Shown in pieces: positions 18,267-27,090 of a stretch of 64,000 nt of DNA. The DNA is from an uncultured Methanoregula sp. (GTDB lineage: Archaea; Halobacteriota; Methanomicrobia; Methanomicrobiales; Methanospirillaceae), in contig NZ_OY787452.1 in the NCBI RefSeq assembly GCF_963678795.1, positions 620,001-684,000 of the forward strand, given 5' to 3'. Both the position numbers and the translations under genes were made by a program. Positions within the stretch are counted from its first letter, which is position 1. Each line of letters opens with the position of its first letter. The notes beneath the pieces are model-generated. The model saw nothing but the letters and a program-made list of their open reading frames with translations. It had not been told where the DNA came from and did not search any database.

Positions 18267-19436
18267 ATGAATCCCAAACCGCAGGAAACACAATCTCCGT
18301 TCATCTACCTCAACAATGCCGCGACTACATGGCCGAAGCCGGCTGAGGTGCTGGAAGAGGTAGCCTCCTGCCTGCGTCTGCCATTGCATGAAGTGGGGAG
18401 GACGACGGGCAGCGGATCCCAAGATTATCCTTCTGCCGCACGCGAAGCTCTGGCGGCGTTTTTCCATGCAGGGCCACCGGAACACTTCATTTTTACGCAG
18501 AACGCCACCGACTCGCTCAACCTGCTGATCCACGGGTTTGCAAAAAAGACCGGTATGCCGTTCCACGCGATCACGACAGAACTCGAGCACAACTCAGTCC
18601 TCCGCCCGCTCAAAGCGCTGGAACAGGACGGTGCGATCAGGCTCTCGGTTGTGCCGTTCAAAGATAACAGAGTCAATCTTGATGCAATCAAACAGTCAAT
18701 CTGCCCGGAGACCCGGCTTGTGGTGATAACGCACGGAAGCAACGTCCTCGGGTCCGTGCAGGACATCAGACCAATCGCAGAATATCTCCATGCCAATGAC
18801 ATTTTCTTCATCGTGGACGGAGCCCAGACCGCCGGCCACATTCCAGTCGATCTTACTGCTATTCCAGTCGGTGCCTTTGTATTCACCGGGCACAAGGCCC
18901 TCTTTGGTATTCCCGGCACCGGCGGTTTCTTTATTGCCGACCCGGACGCAGTCGCAATCACCCGGCAGGGCGGTACGGGAACGGATTCACGGACACTCAC
19001 CCATCCCTTTGAGATGCCAATGCGGTTCGAGGCCGGGACCCACAACTATCCGGGGATCGCATCGTTGTATGCAGGGATACGGTTCATCACCAGGACCGGG
19101 CAGGATACGATCGAGAAGAAATCGATGGGCCTTACCCGCAGGTTTATCCACGATCTCAAAGCGATACCAGATCTCACTATCTACAATGAAAACCCCGATC
19201 TCCCAGTTGTTTCATTCGACATTGCCGGCATTGAAAACCATGAGGCGGGTTTCATCCTTGCCCGGGCCTACAATATCATCATGAGGACCGGGCTGCACTG
19301 CACCCCGCTCGTCCATGAACAAATCGACGAAGGGAAAGGGTGCGTCCGGGCCAGCTTCTCGTATCTCACTACCGAAGAGGAATGCAGGGCAGCGACAGAA
19401 GCTATCCGCGAGGTGGCAGCAAGTGCGGATCGTTAA
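18267..19436 (+). CDS. Cysteine desulfurase-like aminotransferase class V (SufS/Csd type)
   Basis: A 389-aa PLP enzyme. The PLP-binding lysine is in VFTGHKALFGIPGTGG, the cofactor Asp in FFIVDGAQTAGHIPVD, and the substrate loop near the C-terminus has RTGLHCTPLVHE, where the Cys would carry the persulfide. By family it abstracts sulfur from cysteine for Fe-S or thiolation pathways. Many methanogens lack canonical desulfurases and use sulfide, so the physiological role may differ. It is clustered with a DsrE-like protein upstream and a small unknown protein plus a methyltransferase downstream, all overlapping or closely spaced. Confidence 0.88.
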   Translation: MNPKPQETQSPFIYLNNAATTWPKPAEVLEEVASCLRLPLHEVGRTTGSGSQDYPSAAREALAAFFHAGPPEHFIFTQNATDSLNLLIHGFAKKTGMPFHAITTELEHNSVLRPLKALEQDGAIRLSVVPFKDNRVNLDAIKQSICPETRLVVITHGSNVLGSVQDIRPIAEYLHANDIFFIVDGAQTAGHIPVDLTAIPVGAFVFTGHKALFGIPGTGGFFIADPDAVAITRQGGTGTDSRTLTHPFEMPMRFEAGTHNYPGIASLYAGIRFITRTGQDTIEKKSMGLTRRFIHDLKAIPDLTIYNENPDLPVVSFDIAGIENHEAGFILARAYNIIMRTGLHCTPLVHEQIDEGKGCVRASFSYLTTEEECRAATEAIREVAASADR

Positions 19437-19806
19437 ATCCATCCAGACAAAAGTCTGTGTTGACGGCTCGCTGATGAAAGAGTATGTTCTCGATGAGCCG
19501 CTTTCGGAAGGGTTCCTGAAATTTCTGGGACATTTTGGCACGGTAACGACACTCGACAAACTCAAAAAACCATATTTTTCATTTGAAAAAGATCTGTTCA
19601 TATCCATCAAGGGTTTTACCGGGGACAATACGGTCGAGGTACGGTACCGGAAGGAGTTCCAGGACCTCGTAGCGGATTATTTCCATCTCCTGCTCTTTTA
19701 CGAACGCGAGGGTGAGCGGGGGATTTCACAGCTGATGGGGATCGAGGAGTCAATCCGCGACAAGATGAAGGTCCGGCTGGAGCCATTCCCTGAGAAGAAT
19801 GCATGA
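19423..19806 (+). CDS. Conserved-looking hypothetical protein (127 aa)
   Basis: The most likely start is GTG at 19423, reading VRIVKSIQTKVCVDGSLMKE. It overlaps the end of the desulfurase gene by 14 bases and is preceded by GAGGTGG. The downstream methyltransferase starts inside its stop codon (ATGA at 19803). There is a central Lys/Phe-rich segment (KLKKPYFSFEKDLFISIKG) and a C-terminal helix. No family was recognised. The tight coupling on both sides suggests it works with the desulfurase and the methyltransferase. Confidence 0.6.
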   Translation: MRIVKSIQTKVCVDGSLMKEYVLDEPLSEGFLKFLGHFGTVTTLDKLKKPYFSFEKDLFISIKGFTGDNTVEVRYRKEFQDLVADYFHLLLFYEREGERGISQLMGIEESIRDKMKVRLEPFPEKNA

Positions 19807-20390
19807 TACCATCGCGCCGTGTTTTTGCGGAGTATACGGATGATTATGACCGGTGGTTCGACGAACATGGCGATGTCTATCGGGCACAGGTCCATATGCT
19901 CCGTAATGCGATTCCCAATCACGGTCTCGGCCTTGAAGTCGGTGTCGGATCGGGGCGGTTCGCGAAGCCATTGAATATTCGCTGTGGTATCGATCCTTCG
20001 CGCGAGCTCATTCGGATCGCACGGCAACGGGGCATTGAAGCGGTAATCGGAGAGGGGGAACACCTGCCATATCGTGCAGGGACATTCGATTATGTGCTGA
20101 TGATGACGGTCATCTGTTTTCTCGATGATGCTGTTGCGGTTTTCCATGAAGTGAGCCGGGTGCTCAGGCCCGGCGGGATGCTCGTTGTCGCGTTCATTGA
20201 ATCCGGTGGGGAACTCACTCTGCAATACCTGAGCGAGCCAACCAAAGGGCGGTTCCTGCGATATGCAAAATTCCGGACTGTTGAAGAAGCGGTCGGGTTT
20301 TTCAGCGATACTGGATTTACCAAAGTTTCGGTAGTTAAACGAACTCGGGGGTTTTGCATAATAAAAGGGCAGAGTGATATGGGATGGTAG
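19803..20390 (+). CDS. SAM-dependent methyltransferase (class I)
   Basis: A 195-aa protein with motif I GLEVGVGSGRFAKPL, motif II/III around GEGHLPYRAGTFDYVLMM (approximately) and the post-motif EVSRVLRPGGMLVVAF. This is the UbiE/COQ5-like class I fold. The substrate cannot be predicted. It begins with a four-base overlap with the upstream small gene and is probably the last gene of the DsrE-desulfurase unit. The C-terminal third (FFSDTGFTKVSVVKRTRG) is typical of small-molecule methyltransferases. Confidence 0.88.
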   Translation: MIPSRRVFAEYTDDYDRWFDEHGDVYRAQVHMLRNAIPNHGLGLEVGVGSGRFAKPLNIRCGIDPSRELIRIARQRGIEAVIGEGEHLPYRAGTFDYVLMMTVICFLDDAVAVFHEVSRVLRPGGMLVVAFIESGGELTLQYLSEPTKGRFLRYAKFRTVEEAVGFFSDTGFTKVSVVKRTRGFCIIKGQSDMGW

Positions 20391-20644
20391 GCTCAACGGG
20401 GTCCAGGTCGCTTTCCGCGTGGATTTTCCTGTAGCTGCAGAGTAAAGGGATCCGGTCATGGACTGTGCGAGCGCGGTGAATCTGTGCGAAATGTTGGAGC
20501 AGGTAGCGGCAGATTGTCATCTCTTATATATGATATCGTTTTTTTATCAGCAGCATGACCAAAAAAAATTTCCCGCCACATTCCGGTACTTCATGATACA
20601 CCGCTCATCGTAACTATCATGAATCTGTGAGCTAAGTAATAGCT

Positions 20645-21199
20645 ATGAAGGTGCTGGGCATATCAGGAAGCATGCGTAAGGAAGGCAACACCGCAGATCT
20701 GGTCAATGCCATTCTTGAACGCTGCCAAAGTGCAGGGATAAAAACGGAATTTATCTCGCTTGCAGGGAAAAAGATCCATCCCTGCCTGGGCTGCGAGAAA
20801 TGCAAGGAGAAGAAGGCCTGCGTCATCGAGAACGATGACTGGGAAAAAATAATCAACAAGGTGCTTGACTGCGACGTGCTCGTGATAGGTTCGCCCACGT
20901 ATTATTACGATGTTTGCGGCCATCTCAAGAATTTCATCGACCGCACGTATTCCCTCTACCATGACCGCAGGCTTGCCGGCAGAATGGGCGTTGCCGTAGC
21001 GGTGCAGGCGCAAAAGGGCGCAAGCCGGACCATCCAGACGCTTGAAGGCTTCCTGAGCTCCCATGAATTCTCATCATTGGGCTCGGTCAAGGGTAACGGG
21101 TATCACGAAGGTGAAGTGCTTGCTGACAAGGAAGCAATCGAGAAGGCACAGAAGATCGGGGATAAGATCGTCCGGCTCGTAAACCGCCATAACCATTGA
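20645..21199 (+). CDS. Iron-sulfur flavoprotein (NADPH-dependent FMN reductase fold)
   Basis: A 184-aa flavodoxin-like protein of the Isf family common in methanogens. The FMN phosphate loop is GISGSMRKEGNT and the flavin-ring loop is GSPTYYYDVCG. The compact cluster motif HPCLGCEKCKEKKACV (C-x2-C-x2-C-x4-C) would hold a [4Fe-4S] cluster. Isf proteins pass electrons from ferredoxin to acceptors such as O2 or H2O2. It is upstream of the CO dehydrogenase operon but separated by 319 bases, so it is likely transcribed on its own. Confidence 0.9.
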   Translation: MKVLGISGSMRKEGNTADLVNAILERCQSAGIKTEFISLAGKKIHPCLGCEKCKEKKACVIENDDWEKIINKVLDCDVLVIGSPTYYYDVCGHLKNFIDRTYSLYHDRRLAGRMGVAVAVQAQKGASRTIQTLEGFLSSHEFSSLGSVKGNGYHEGEVLADKEAIEKAQKIGDKIVRLVNRHNH

Positions 21200-21411
21200 A
21201 ACCCGGGATTTCATTCTTTTTTCATTCATACTTTTTTCCGGTCTGCTGTTTTCCCATATCGTACGTGGATATCATGCTGGCCTAAAAAAAAAGATCGCGG
21301 GTCATTCAGAGTAAGGGTCGGGAACATTCCGGCCAATAATCCGGAACCGGGTTATGACGTTTATTTTCGCCTTCATCCGCTCCCGATGTGGCATTTGCTC
21401 GCAGTTGGCAA

Positions 21412-21512
21412 GAAATATATACTGCGATAATGGATTAGCAACTACCCAATATCATGGTATGAGTGAGATGTGTTGAGCGTTACCAGACGCTTGACGAGAG
21501 GATGAGGAGGCA
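21412..21512 (+). promoter_or_regulatory. Promoter and leader of the CODH operon
   Basis: The intergenic stretch 21200-21518 has no gene. Its 3' end has a TATA-like GAAATATATA (21412-21421) about 98 bases before the cooF start, implying a leader of roughly 70 bases. The leader contains a small hairpin, AGCGT (21476-21480) with ACGCT (21487-21491), and a strong ribosome binding site GATGAGGAGG ending near 21510. No known regulator motif was recognised. Confidence 0.5.
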
Positions 21513-21518
21513 GCATAC

Positions 21519-22133
21519 ATGAAAACTGTTTTTGTACGGCCTGAACTGTGTATCGGGTGCAGGCACTGCGAGGTCGCATGTGCGATCGAGCACGCAGAGA
21601 GCAAGAGATTATTCGATGCAGTTTCTGAAGAAAAAAGATCGCAGCCGCGGATTTACGTGGAAACGGGGATGCATTACCTGACCTTTCCCAACCGGTGCCG
21701 GCACTGTGATCCAGCACCGTGCATGCAGGTCTGCCCGACCGAAGCACTGGTGAGGGATGGAGACACCGGTTCTGTTCTCGTCCGGTATGACCGGTGCATC
21801 GGTTGTGCGGTATGCGCAATGGCCTGCCCGTTCGGCATCATACGGTTCAACGGCGTGCACCAGCTGGACACGGACCGCGAAGTCAATGCGAAATGCGACA
21901 ACTGCATCGAGCGGCAGAAGGCCGGGGCGATTCCTGCCTGTGCCGAGGCATGCAAGACCGGGGCACTGGTGTTCGGGGATGCAGACAACTTGATCCGTTC
22001 AAGCAGGAAGGACTTCACCCTGCGATTGATCAAGGCCGGAGAGACAGGTACCGAAGTCCCGAAGATCCCGGCAAACATCCAGGCATTCCGGGCAATCATG
22101 GCAGAGCTGGCTGAGTTACAAGGGGAGTCATAA
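21519..22133 (+). CDS. cooF: CooF-like polyferredoxin (four [4Fe-4S] clusters)
   Basis: A 204-aa ferredoxin of the HycB/DmsB/CooF type with four cysteine sets: CIGCRHCEVACAIEH, CRHCDPAPCMQVCP, CIGCAVCAMACPFG and CDNC...CAEACK. In CO-oxidising bacteria CooF takes electrons from CooS. It precedes cooS by 14 bases and has a strong Shine-Dalgarno, so it is the first gene of the operon. It would link the CODH to the NuoEFG-like module downstream. There is no signal peptide, so it is cytoplasmic. Confidence 0.88.
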   Translation: MKTVFVRPELCIGCRHCEVACAIEHAESKRLFDAVSEEKRSQPRIYVETGMHYLTFPNRCRHCDPAPCMQVCPTEALVRDGDTGSVLVRYDRCIGCAVCAMACPFGIIRFNGVHQLDTDREVNAKCDNCIERQKAGAIPACAEACKTGALVFGDADNLIRSSRKDFTLRLIKAGETGTEVPKIPANIQAFRAIMAELAELQGES

Positions 22134-22147
22134 GGGGGAAAATAAAA

Positions 22148-24037
22148 ATGTACGATTCATCTGCAGGAAAGAAAATTGCTGAAGCAAGAGCGCTTGACAA
22201 GACAGATCAGGAGATTATTGTAAAGGCTATGGAGGACGGCACCGAAACCGCGTGGGAACGGCTCGCGGACCAGCAGCCGCAGTGCGGCTTCGGGCAGCTC
22301 GGCGTCTGCTGCAACCGCTGTTCCATGGGGCCCTGCCGCATCGAGCCATTCGGTAAAAAACCTGTGCGGGGCGTGTGCGGGGCGAATGCCGACACGATCG
22401 TGGCACGGAACCTGCTCGACGATCTCACCACGGGGGCTGCAGCCCACTCGGACCACGGGCGCGAGGTATTAGAAGTCCTCCTCGAAACCGCGGAAGGAAA
22501 AACACAGGGATACCAGATCCTGGATGAGACCAAACTCCAGACGGTTGCCACCGAGTATGGCATAAAGACCACCGGGAGGAAGAAAGAAGAGATTGCAAAA
22601 GATCTCGCCCTTGCACTGCTGGAGGAATACGGCACGGTTAAGGGCCGCATCCAGATGGCCGAGCGGGCCCCGCAGAAGACCAAAGATATCTGGAAGAAAC
22701 TTGGCATCGTTCCCCGGGGGGTTGACCGGGAAATTGTCGAATCCATGCACCGGATCCAGATGGGTGTCGATGCAGACTATACCAATATCCTCCTGCATGC
22801 CATGAGGACGTCACTCTCGGATGGCTGGGGCGGGTCGATGATGGCGACCGACTGCTCCGATATCCTGTTCGGCACCCCGAAGCCGCTCCGCACGAAGGCA
22901 AACCTCGGCACCTTAAGTAAAGACAAGGTCAACATCGCCCTCCACGGGCACAACCCGGTCCTCTCCGAGATGATCGTAAAGGCATCCGAAGACCCCTTGC
23001 TGAAGAAACGTGCCACGGAGAAAGGAGCAACGGGGATCAACCTCGTCGGCGTGTGCTGTACAGGCAATGAACTGCTGATGCGCAGCGGCGTTCCCATTGC
23101 CGGCACGTTCCTCGACCAGGAACTTGCCATTGCAACCGGTGCCCTTGAGATGATGGTGGTCGATTACCAGTGCATCTTCCCGTCCCTCCCGCAGACGGCC
23201 GCCTGCTACCATACGAAGATCATGACCACCAGTGTCAAGACGAAGATCCCGGGAGCCATGTTCAGGGAGTTCCGGCCAGAGACTGCCTTCGATACCGCAA
23301 AGGAGATCATTGCAATCGCCATCGACAACTTCCCGAACCGTAACCCGGCACGGGTCCGAATCCCGGCACAGCCGGTTGACATGATGGCGGGGTTCTCGGA
23401 AGAAGCGATCCGGAAAGCCCTTGGTGGAACTTACAAACCGCTGATCGATGCCATTGTCGCAGGCAAGATCAAAGGGGTTGTCGGCATTGTCGGCTGCAAC
23501 AACCCGAAGATCAAACAGGACTACGGCCATATCACGCTCGGAAAAGAACTGATCAAGCGGAACATCCTCGTGGTCGAGACCGGGTGTGCCGCAATTGCCA
23601 GCGGAAAGGCCGGGCTGCTCGTCCCTGAAGCAGCAGACATGGCCGGTGACGGCTTAAAATCGGTCTGCAAAGCGCTCGGGATACCCCCGGTACTCCACAT
23701 GGGCTCCTGCGTGGACAATTCCCGCATTCTCGTGATGGCAGCGCACGTAGCAAATGAGCTGGGTGTCGGCATCGATCAACTGCCCCTTGGCGGTGCTGCT
23801 CCCGAGTGGTATTCCCAGAAGGCGATTGCCATCGGCACGTATTTCGTTGCATCGGGGGTTTACACGGTTCTTGGCATCCCGCCCAAGATCTTCGGCAGCG
23901 CGAATGTCACGAACCTCCTTGCTGCCCAGCTCACCGGCATTGTCAATGCCTCGTTTGCCGTTGAACCCGATCCGATTAAAGCCGCCGACCTGCTCGAAGC
24001 CGAGATCAACCGGAAGCGAAAGGCGCTCGGGATATAA
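22148..24037 (+). CDS. cooS: Anaerobic Ni carbon monoxide dehydrogenase, catalytic subunit
   Basis: A 629-aa CooS homologue that interconverts CO + H2O and CO2 + 2H+ + 2e-. The D/B-cluster cysteines lie in CGFGQLGVCCNRCSMGPC. C-cluster ligands can be placed in order: His in NIALHGHNPVLSE, Cys in VGVCCTGNELL, Cys in VDYQCIFPSLP, Cys in GIVGCNNPK, Cys in VETGCAAIA and Cys in HMGSCVDNSR. All are intact, so an active enzyme is expected. It has the bacterial-type monofunctional length, not that of the archaeal CdhA of the acetyl-CoA synthase complex. No acs/cdh genes are present in this window. Confidence 0.97.
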   Translation: MYDSSAGKKIAEARALDKTDQEIIVKAMEDGTETAWERLADQQPQCGFGQLGVCCNRCSMGPCRIEPFGKKPVRGVCGANADTIVARNLLDDLTTGAAAHSDHGREVLEVLLETAEGKTQGYQILDETKLQTVATEYGIKTTGRKKEEIAKDLALALLEEYGTVKGRIQMAERAPQKTKDIWKKLGIVPRGVDREIVESMHRIQMGVDADYTNILLHAMRTSLSDGWGGSMMATDCSDILFGTPKPLRTKANLGTLSKDKVNIALHGHNPVLSEMIVKASEDPLLKKRATEKGATGINLVGVCCTGNELLMRSGVPIAGTFLDQELAIATGALEMMVVDYQCIFPSLPQTAACYHTKIMTTSVKTKIPGAMFREFRPETAFDTAKEIIAIAIDNFPNRNPARVRIPAQPVDMMAGFSEEAIRKALGGTYKPLIDAIVAGKIKGVVGIVGCNNPKIKQDYGHITLGKELIKRNILVVETGCAAIASGKAGLLVPEAADMAGDGLKSVCKALGIPPVLHMGSCVDNSRILVMAAHVANELGVGIDQLPLGGAAPEWYSQKAIAIGTYFVASGVYTVLGIPPKIFGSANVTNLLAAQLTGIVNASFAVEPDPIKAADLLEAEINRKRKALGI

Positions 24038-24077
24038 TCCCCGTCCACGGGACCAACTCATTTTTTGTGAGGACACC

Positions 24078-24563
24078 ATGGATGAACCAACGCTCGATGC
24101 AATTATAGCCCGGTATGAAGCGCCGTCCGGCAGGCTTCTTGGGATCCTGGGGGAGATCCAGGACCAGGAAGGGTACATTCCCCGGGAAACGCTCGCGATG
24201 CTCGCAGAAAAGCTGGACGTCCGCCTCTCGCAGCTGTACAGCCTTACCACGTTCTACTCTTATTTCAGCCTGACACCGGTCGGTGATCATGTCATCACGG
24301 TCTGCATGGGGACTGCCTGCCACGTTAAGGGAGCCGTTGAGATCCTGCAGACACTTGAAGGCATGCTGGGGATCAAAAGCGACACCACCGAAGACGGGAA
24401 GTTCTCCATCACCACAGAGGATAAGAGATTCACCCTCGAGATCGCCCGGTGCTTTGGGGCCTGCAGCATGGCGCCGGTCCTGCGGGTTGACGGGAACCTC
24501 TATGGCTATGCAACCAAGGAAGACCTCCCGACGATCCTTGCAGAATACGGGTGGGAGCCATGA
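24078..24563 (+). CDS. NuoE-like thioredoxin-fold [2Fe-2S] subunit
   Basis: A 161-aa protein matching the 24-kDa subunit of complex I and the HydC/HndA subunits of multimeric [FeFe] hydrogenases. The N-terminal helical part (LLGILGEIQDQEGYIPRETL) precedes a thioredoxin-like domain with the [2Fe-2S] ligands CMGTACH and CFGACSMAP. It starts at 24078 after a GAGGA element, 40 bases after cooS, and shares ATGA with the next gene. It normally sits next to the FMN subunit and takes part in electron transfer or bifurcation. Its location directly after cooS is unusual. Confidence 0.92.
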   Translation: MDEPTLDAIIARYEAPSGRLLGILGEIQDQEGYIPRETLAMLAEKLDVRLSQLYSLTTFYSYFSLTPVGDHVITVCMGTACHVKGAVEILQTLEGMLGIKSDTTEDGKFSITTEDKRFTLEIARCFGACSMAPVLRVDGNLYGYATKEDLPTILAEYGWEP

Positions 24564-26251
24564 AGATCACATCAACCGCCGGCCTGGAGACCATACGGAA
24601 GGCCGGGTTACAAAAACTTCAGCCAGGAAAACCCCGGATCGCAGTAGGCCTTGCCACCTGCGGGATCGCGGTGGGCGGCAACCGGGTGTTCGAACGCCTC
24701 CGGGAGATTATTGAAAAAGACCACCTGGATATAATCCTGATAAAAATCGGATGCATCGGTTATTGTAAGGAAGAGCCGCTCGTGAATATCACCATTCCGG
24801 GAAAACCGCTCGTGATCCTGCACAAGGTCACCGAAGCAGATGCAGAGGAGATCCTCACGCTCGTCCAAAAGGGAAAGGTACCGGCTGACAAGGCCCTGTG
24901 CCGGGTTCCATCGTGGGACCATGTCACGGGTTGCACCCTTGAGTACGGGAAAGGATTTCCCAAAATTCCTCTCTACGAAAAGGTCCCGTTCTTCAGGGAC
25001 CAGAAGAAGGTGATCCTGCGGGACGCCGGCTTGATCAACCCGGAAGATATCAATGAATATATCGCAGTGGGCGGCTATGCGGCAGCCCAAAAAGCCCTGA
25101 CCGGGATGGATTCGGAGGCTATCATTAAGGAAGTGGAGAAGTCCGGGCTCCGGGGCAGGGGAGGTGCTGGTTTTCCCACCGGCCTCAAGTGGCGGATCAC
25201 CCGGGATGCGAAGGCCGGTAAAAAATATATCATCTGCAATGCCGACGAGGGCGATCCTGGGGCATACATGAACCGGAACGAGATGGAAAGCGACCCCCAT
25301 ATGCTGATCGAGGGCATGATCATAGGTGCGTATGCCATGGGCGCTGCCGAAGGTCTCATTTATATCCGGGCAGAATACCCCCTCGCCATCAAACGGCTGA
25401 AACTCGCCATTGAGCAGGCCCGGAAGTACGGGATCCTGGGGAGCAATATCTTCGGCACGGGATTCTCGTTCGATATCGGTATCGCGACGGGTGCAGGTGC
25501 ATTTGTCTGCGGCGAATCGACTGCTCTCGTGGCATCCATCGAAGGACGGACCGGCCGGCCCCATCCCCGCCCGCCACGGCTGACCGACATCGGGGGCGGG
25601 CTCTTCGGGTACCCTACGGACCTCAACAATGTCGAGACCTGGTGCAACGTGCCGGTAATCATACAGAACGGCAGTGACTGGTACGCCCGTATCGGGACAA
25701 TAGGCAACACCGGTACCAAGGTGTTCTCCCTTGTGGGAAAAGTCGACCGGGTCGGGCTCGTAGAAGTACCGCTCGGGACAACGCTCAACACGATTGTGTC
25801 CGATATCGGCAATGGCGGATCTGGTAACAAGAAAGTGAAAGCCGTCCAGACCGGCGGTCCTTCGGGAGGCTGCATTCCGCTCCGCTTGTTCGATACTCCC
25901 GTGGACTTCGAGAACCTCAACAAAGCCGGCTCGATCATGGGCTCCGGGGGCATTGTGGTCATGGACGAGGACACGGACATGGTTGACATTGCCCGCTACT
26001 TCATCAACTTTGCCACCGGCGAGTCCTGCGGGAAATGCGTCCCCTGCCGGGAGGGGCTCAAGCACTCGCTCCTCCTGCTCAACCGGATCCTGGCAAAGAA
26101 AGGTACGAAAAAAGATATCGAGACCCTTGCTCTCCTGTCCGACACCATTGTGGCAACATCGCTGTGCGGGCTTGGCCAGACAGCACCCAACCCGGTACTG
26201 ACAACTCTTGCGTATTTCAGGGAAGAATACGATGCACTGGTGAAATCATGA
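24560..26251 (+). CDS. NuoF-like FMN/NAD(P)-binding flavoprotein subunit
   Basis: About 563 aa. Residues 1-100 form an extra thioredoxin-like ferredoxin domain (VGLATCGIAVGG, IGCIGYCKEEP). Then come the NAD(P)/FMN-binding region (GLRGRGGAGFPTGLKW and NADEGDPGAYMNR), an SLBB-like domain, and the C-terminal [4Fe-4S] motif ESCGKCVPCREG with a distal Cys in TSLCGLGQ. This is the arrangement of HndC/HydB-type subunits, but the C-terminal two-cluster ferredoxin extension of those proteins is missing. It would reduce NAD(P)+ with electrons from the CODH, or run as part of a bifurcating complex. It overlaps both neighbours by four bases. Confidence 0.93.
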   Translation: MKITSTAGLETIRKAGLQKLQPGKPRIAVGLATCGIAVGGNRVFERLREIIEKDHLDIILIKIGCIGYCKEEPLVNITIPGKPLVILHKVTEADAEEILTLVQKGKVPADKALCRVPSWDHVTGCTLEYGKGFPKIPLYEKVPFFRDQKKVILRDAGLINPEDINEYIAVGGYAAAQKALTGMDSEAIIKEVEKSGLRGRGGAGFPTGLKWRITRDAKAGKKYIICNADEGDPGAYMNRNEMESDPHMLIEGMIIGAYAMGAAEGLIYIRAEYPLAIKRLKLAIEQARKYGILGSNIFGTGFSFDIGIATGAGAFVCGESTALVASIEGRTGRPHPRPPRLTDIGGGLFGYPTDLNNVETWCNVPVIIQNGSDWYARIGTIGNTGTKVFSLVGKVDRVGLVEVPLGTTLNTIVSDIGNGGSGNKKVKAVQTGGPSGGCIPLRLFDTPVDFENLNKAGSIMGSGGIVVMDEDTDMVDIARYFINFATGESCGKCVPCREGLKHSLLLLNRILAKKGTKKDIETLALLSDTIVATSLCGLGQTAPNPVLTTLAYFREEYDALVKS

Positions 26252-27090
26252 CACACGGGGAAGTGAACAGCCCGGGTGCGCCAAAGAAACGAGTCACGGT
26301 AATCATCAACGGGAAAAAATACCTGGCAGATGAAGGAGAGATTCTCCTGGGGGTTGCGCTCCGGGAGAAGATCGCGATCCCGCATCTCTGCTACGAGTCG
26401 TCCCTTGACCCGTACGGTGCGTGCCGGCTCTGTATGGTCGAGGTGGTAAAACACGGGAAGAAGGAGATGACCACATCCTGCACCCTGCGGGCAGCAGAGG
26501 GAATGGAGATAGTCACCGATACCCCGGAAATCGTGAAACACCGGAACATCCTGTTCGAGCTCTATCTTGCAGAGGCACCAAAATCTGAAGTTATCAAAGC
26601 GATGGCGGCACGGTACGGAGTAACGAAGACCCGGTTCCTGAAGAAAATCGACACCACGGATTCGCTTGGCAACAAGTGCGTCCTCTGCGGGTTGTGTGTG
26701 CGGGCCTGCAACGAGATCATGGGGGCTGGTGCAATCGGGTTCATCAACCGGGGCCCGTACACGATTGTCAACACGCCGTATTTCGAACCAACAAAGGATT
26801 GTTTCGGGTGCGGTGCCTGCGTCAAGGTCTGCCCGACCAATGCCATTGAGATGGAAGATGACGGGGATGTGCGTGTCATGAAATCCTGGAGTGTCACAAA
26901 AGTCCCGCTGTTGCAGTGCAGCTGCTGTGGAACGTACTATGCACCCAAAGGACTCGCGATATCCGCCATGGCACGGATCACCCCGTCCATGAAAGAAGAG
27001 ATTGCCATACTTTGCCCGTCATGCCGGGGGAAACGGATCGCAAGAGAGGAGATCCTGGCAAAGACCGGCGGGGCAGGTAATCGTGTCTGA
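26248..27090 (+). CDS. NuoG N-terminal/HoxU-like iron-sulfur subunit
   Basis: A 280-aa protein starting MTHGEVNSPGAPKK at the ATGA overlap with the NuoF-like gene. The first 80 residues are a [2Fe-2S] ferredoxin (HLCYESSLDPYGACRLCMVE and a distal Cys). The His-Cys3 cluster motif of NuoG and HydA is absent. Two [4Fe-4S] motifs follow (KCVLCGLCVRACNE and DCFGCGACVKVCPTN). The C-terminus ends in a zinc-ribbon-like pair, CSCCGTYY and CPSCRGKR. There is no H-cluster or molybdopterin domain, so it is an electron-transfer subunit. It probably bridges CooF and the flavoprotein. Confidence 0.88.
   Translation: MTHGEVNSPGAPKKRVTVIINGKKYLADEGEILLGVALREKIAIPHLCYESSLDPYGACRLCMVEVVKHGKKEMTTSCTLRAAEGMEIVTDTPEIVKHRNILFELYLAEAPKSEVIKAMAARYGVTKTRFLKKIDTTDSLGNKCVLCGLCVRACNEIMGAGAIGFINRGPYTIVNTPYFEPTKDCFGCGACVKVCPTNAIEMEDDGDVRVMKSWSVTKVPLLQCSCCGTYYAPKGLAISAMARITPSMKEEIAILCPSCRGKRIAREEILAKTGGAGNRV

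Noticed and set aside
20457-20612. A 51-aa ORF between the methyltransferase and the iron-sulfur flavoprotein
   Set aside because: It has no ribosome site or recognisable motif, and it overlaps the AT-rich promoter-like DNA of the intergenic region.
24608-26065. A 485-aa minus-strand ORF opposite the NuoF-like gene
   Set aside because: It is a shadow of the GC-biased codon positions of the real plus-strand gene, which has complete flavoprotein motifs.
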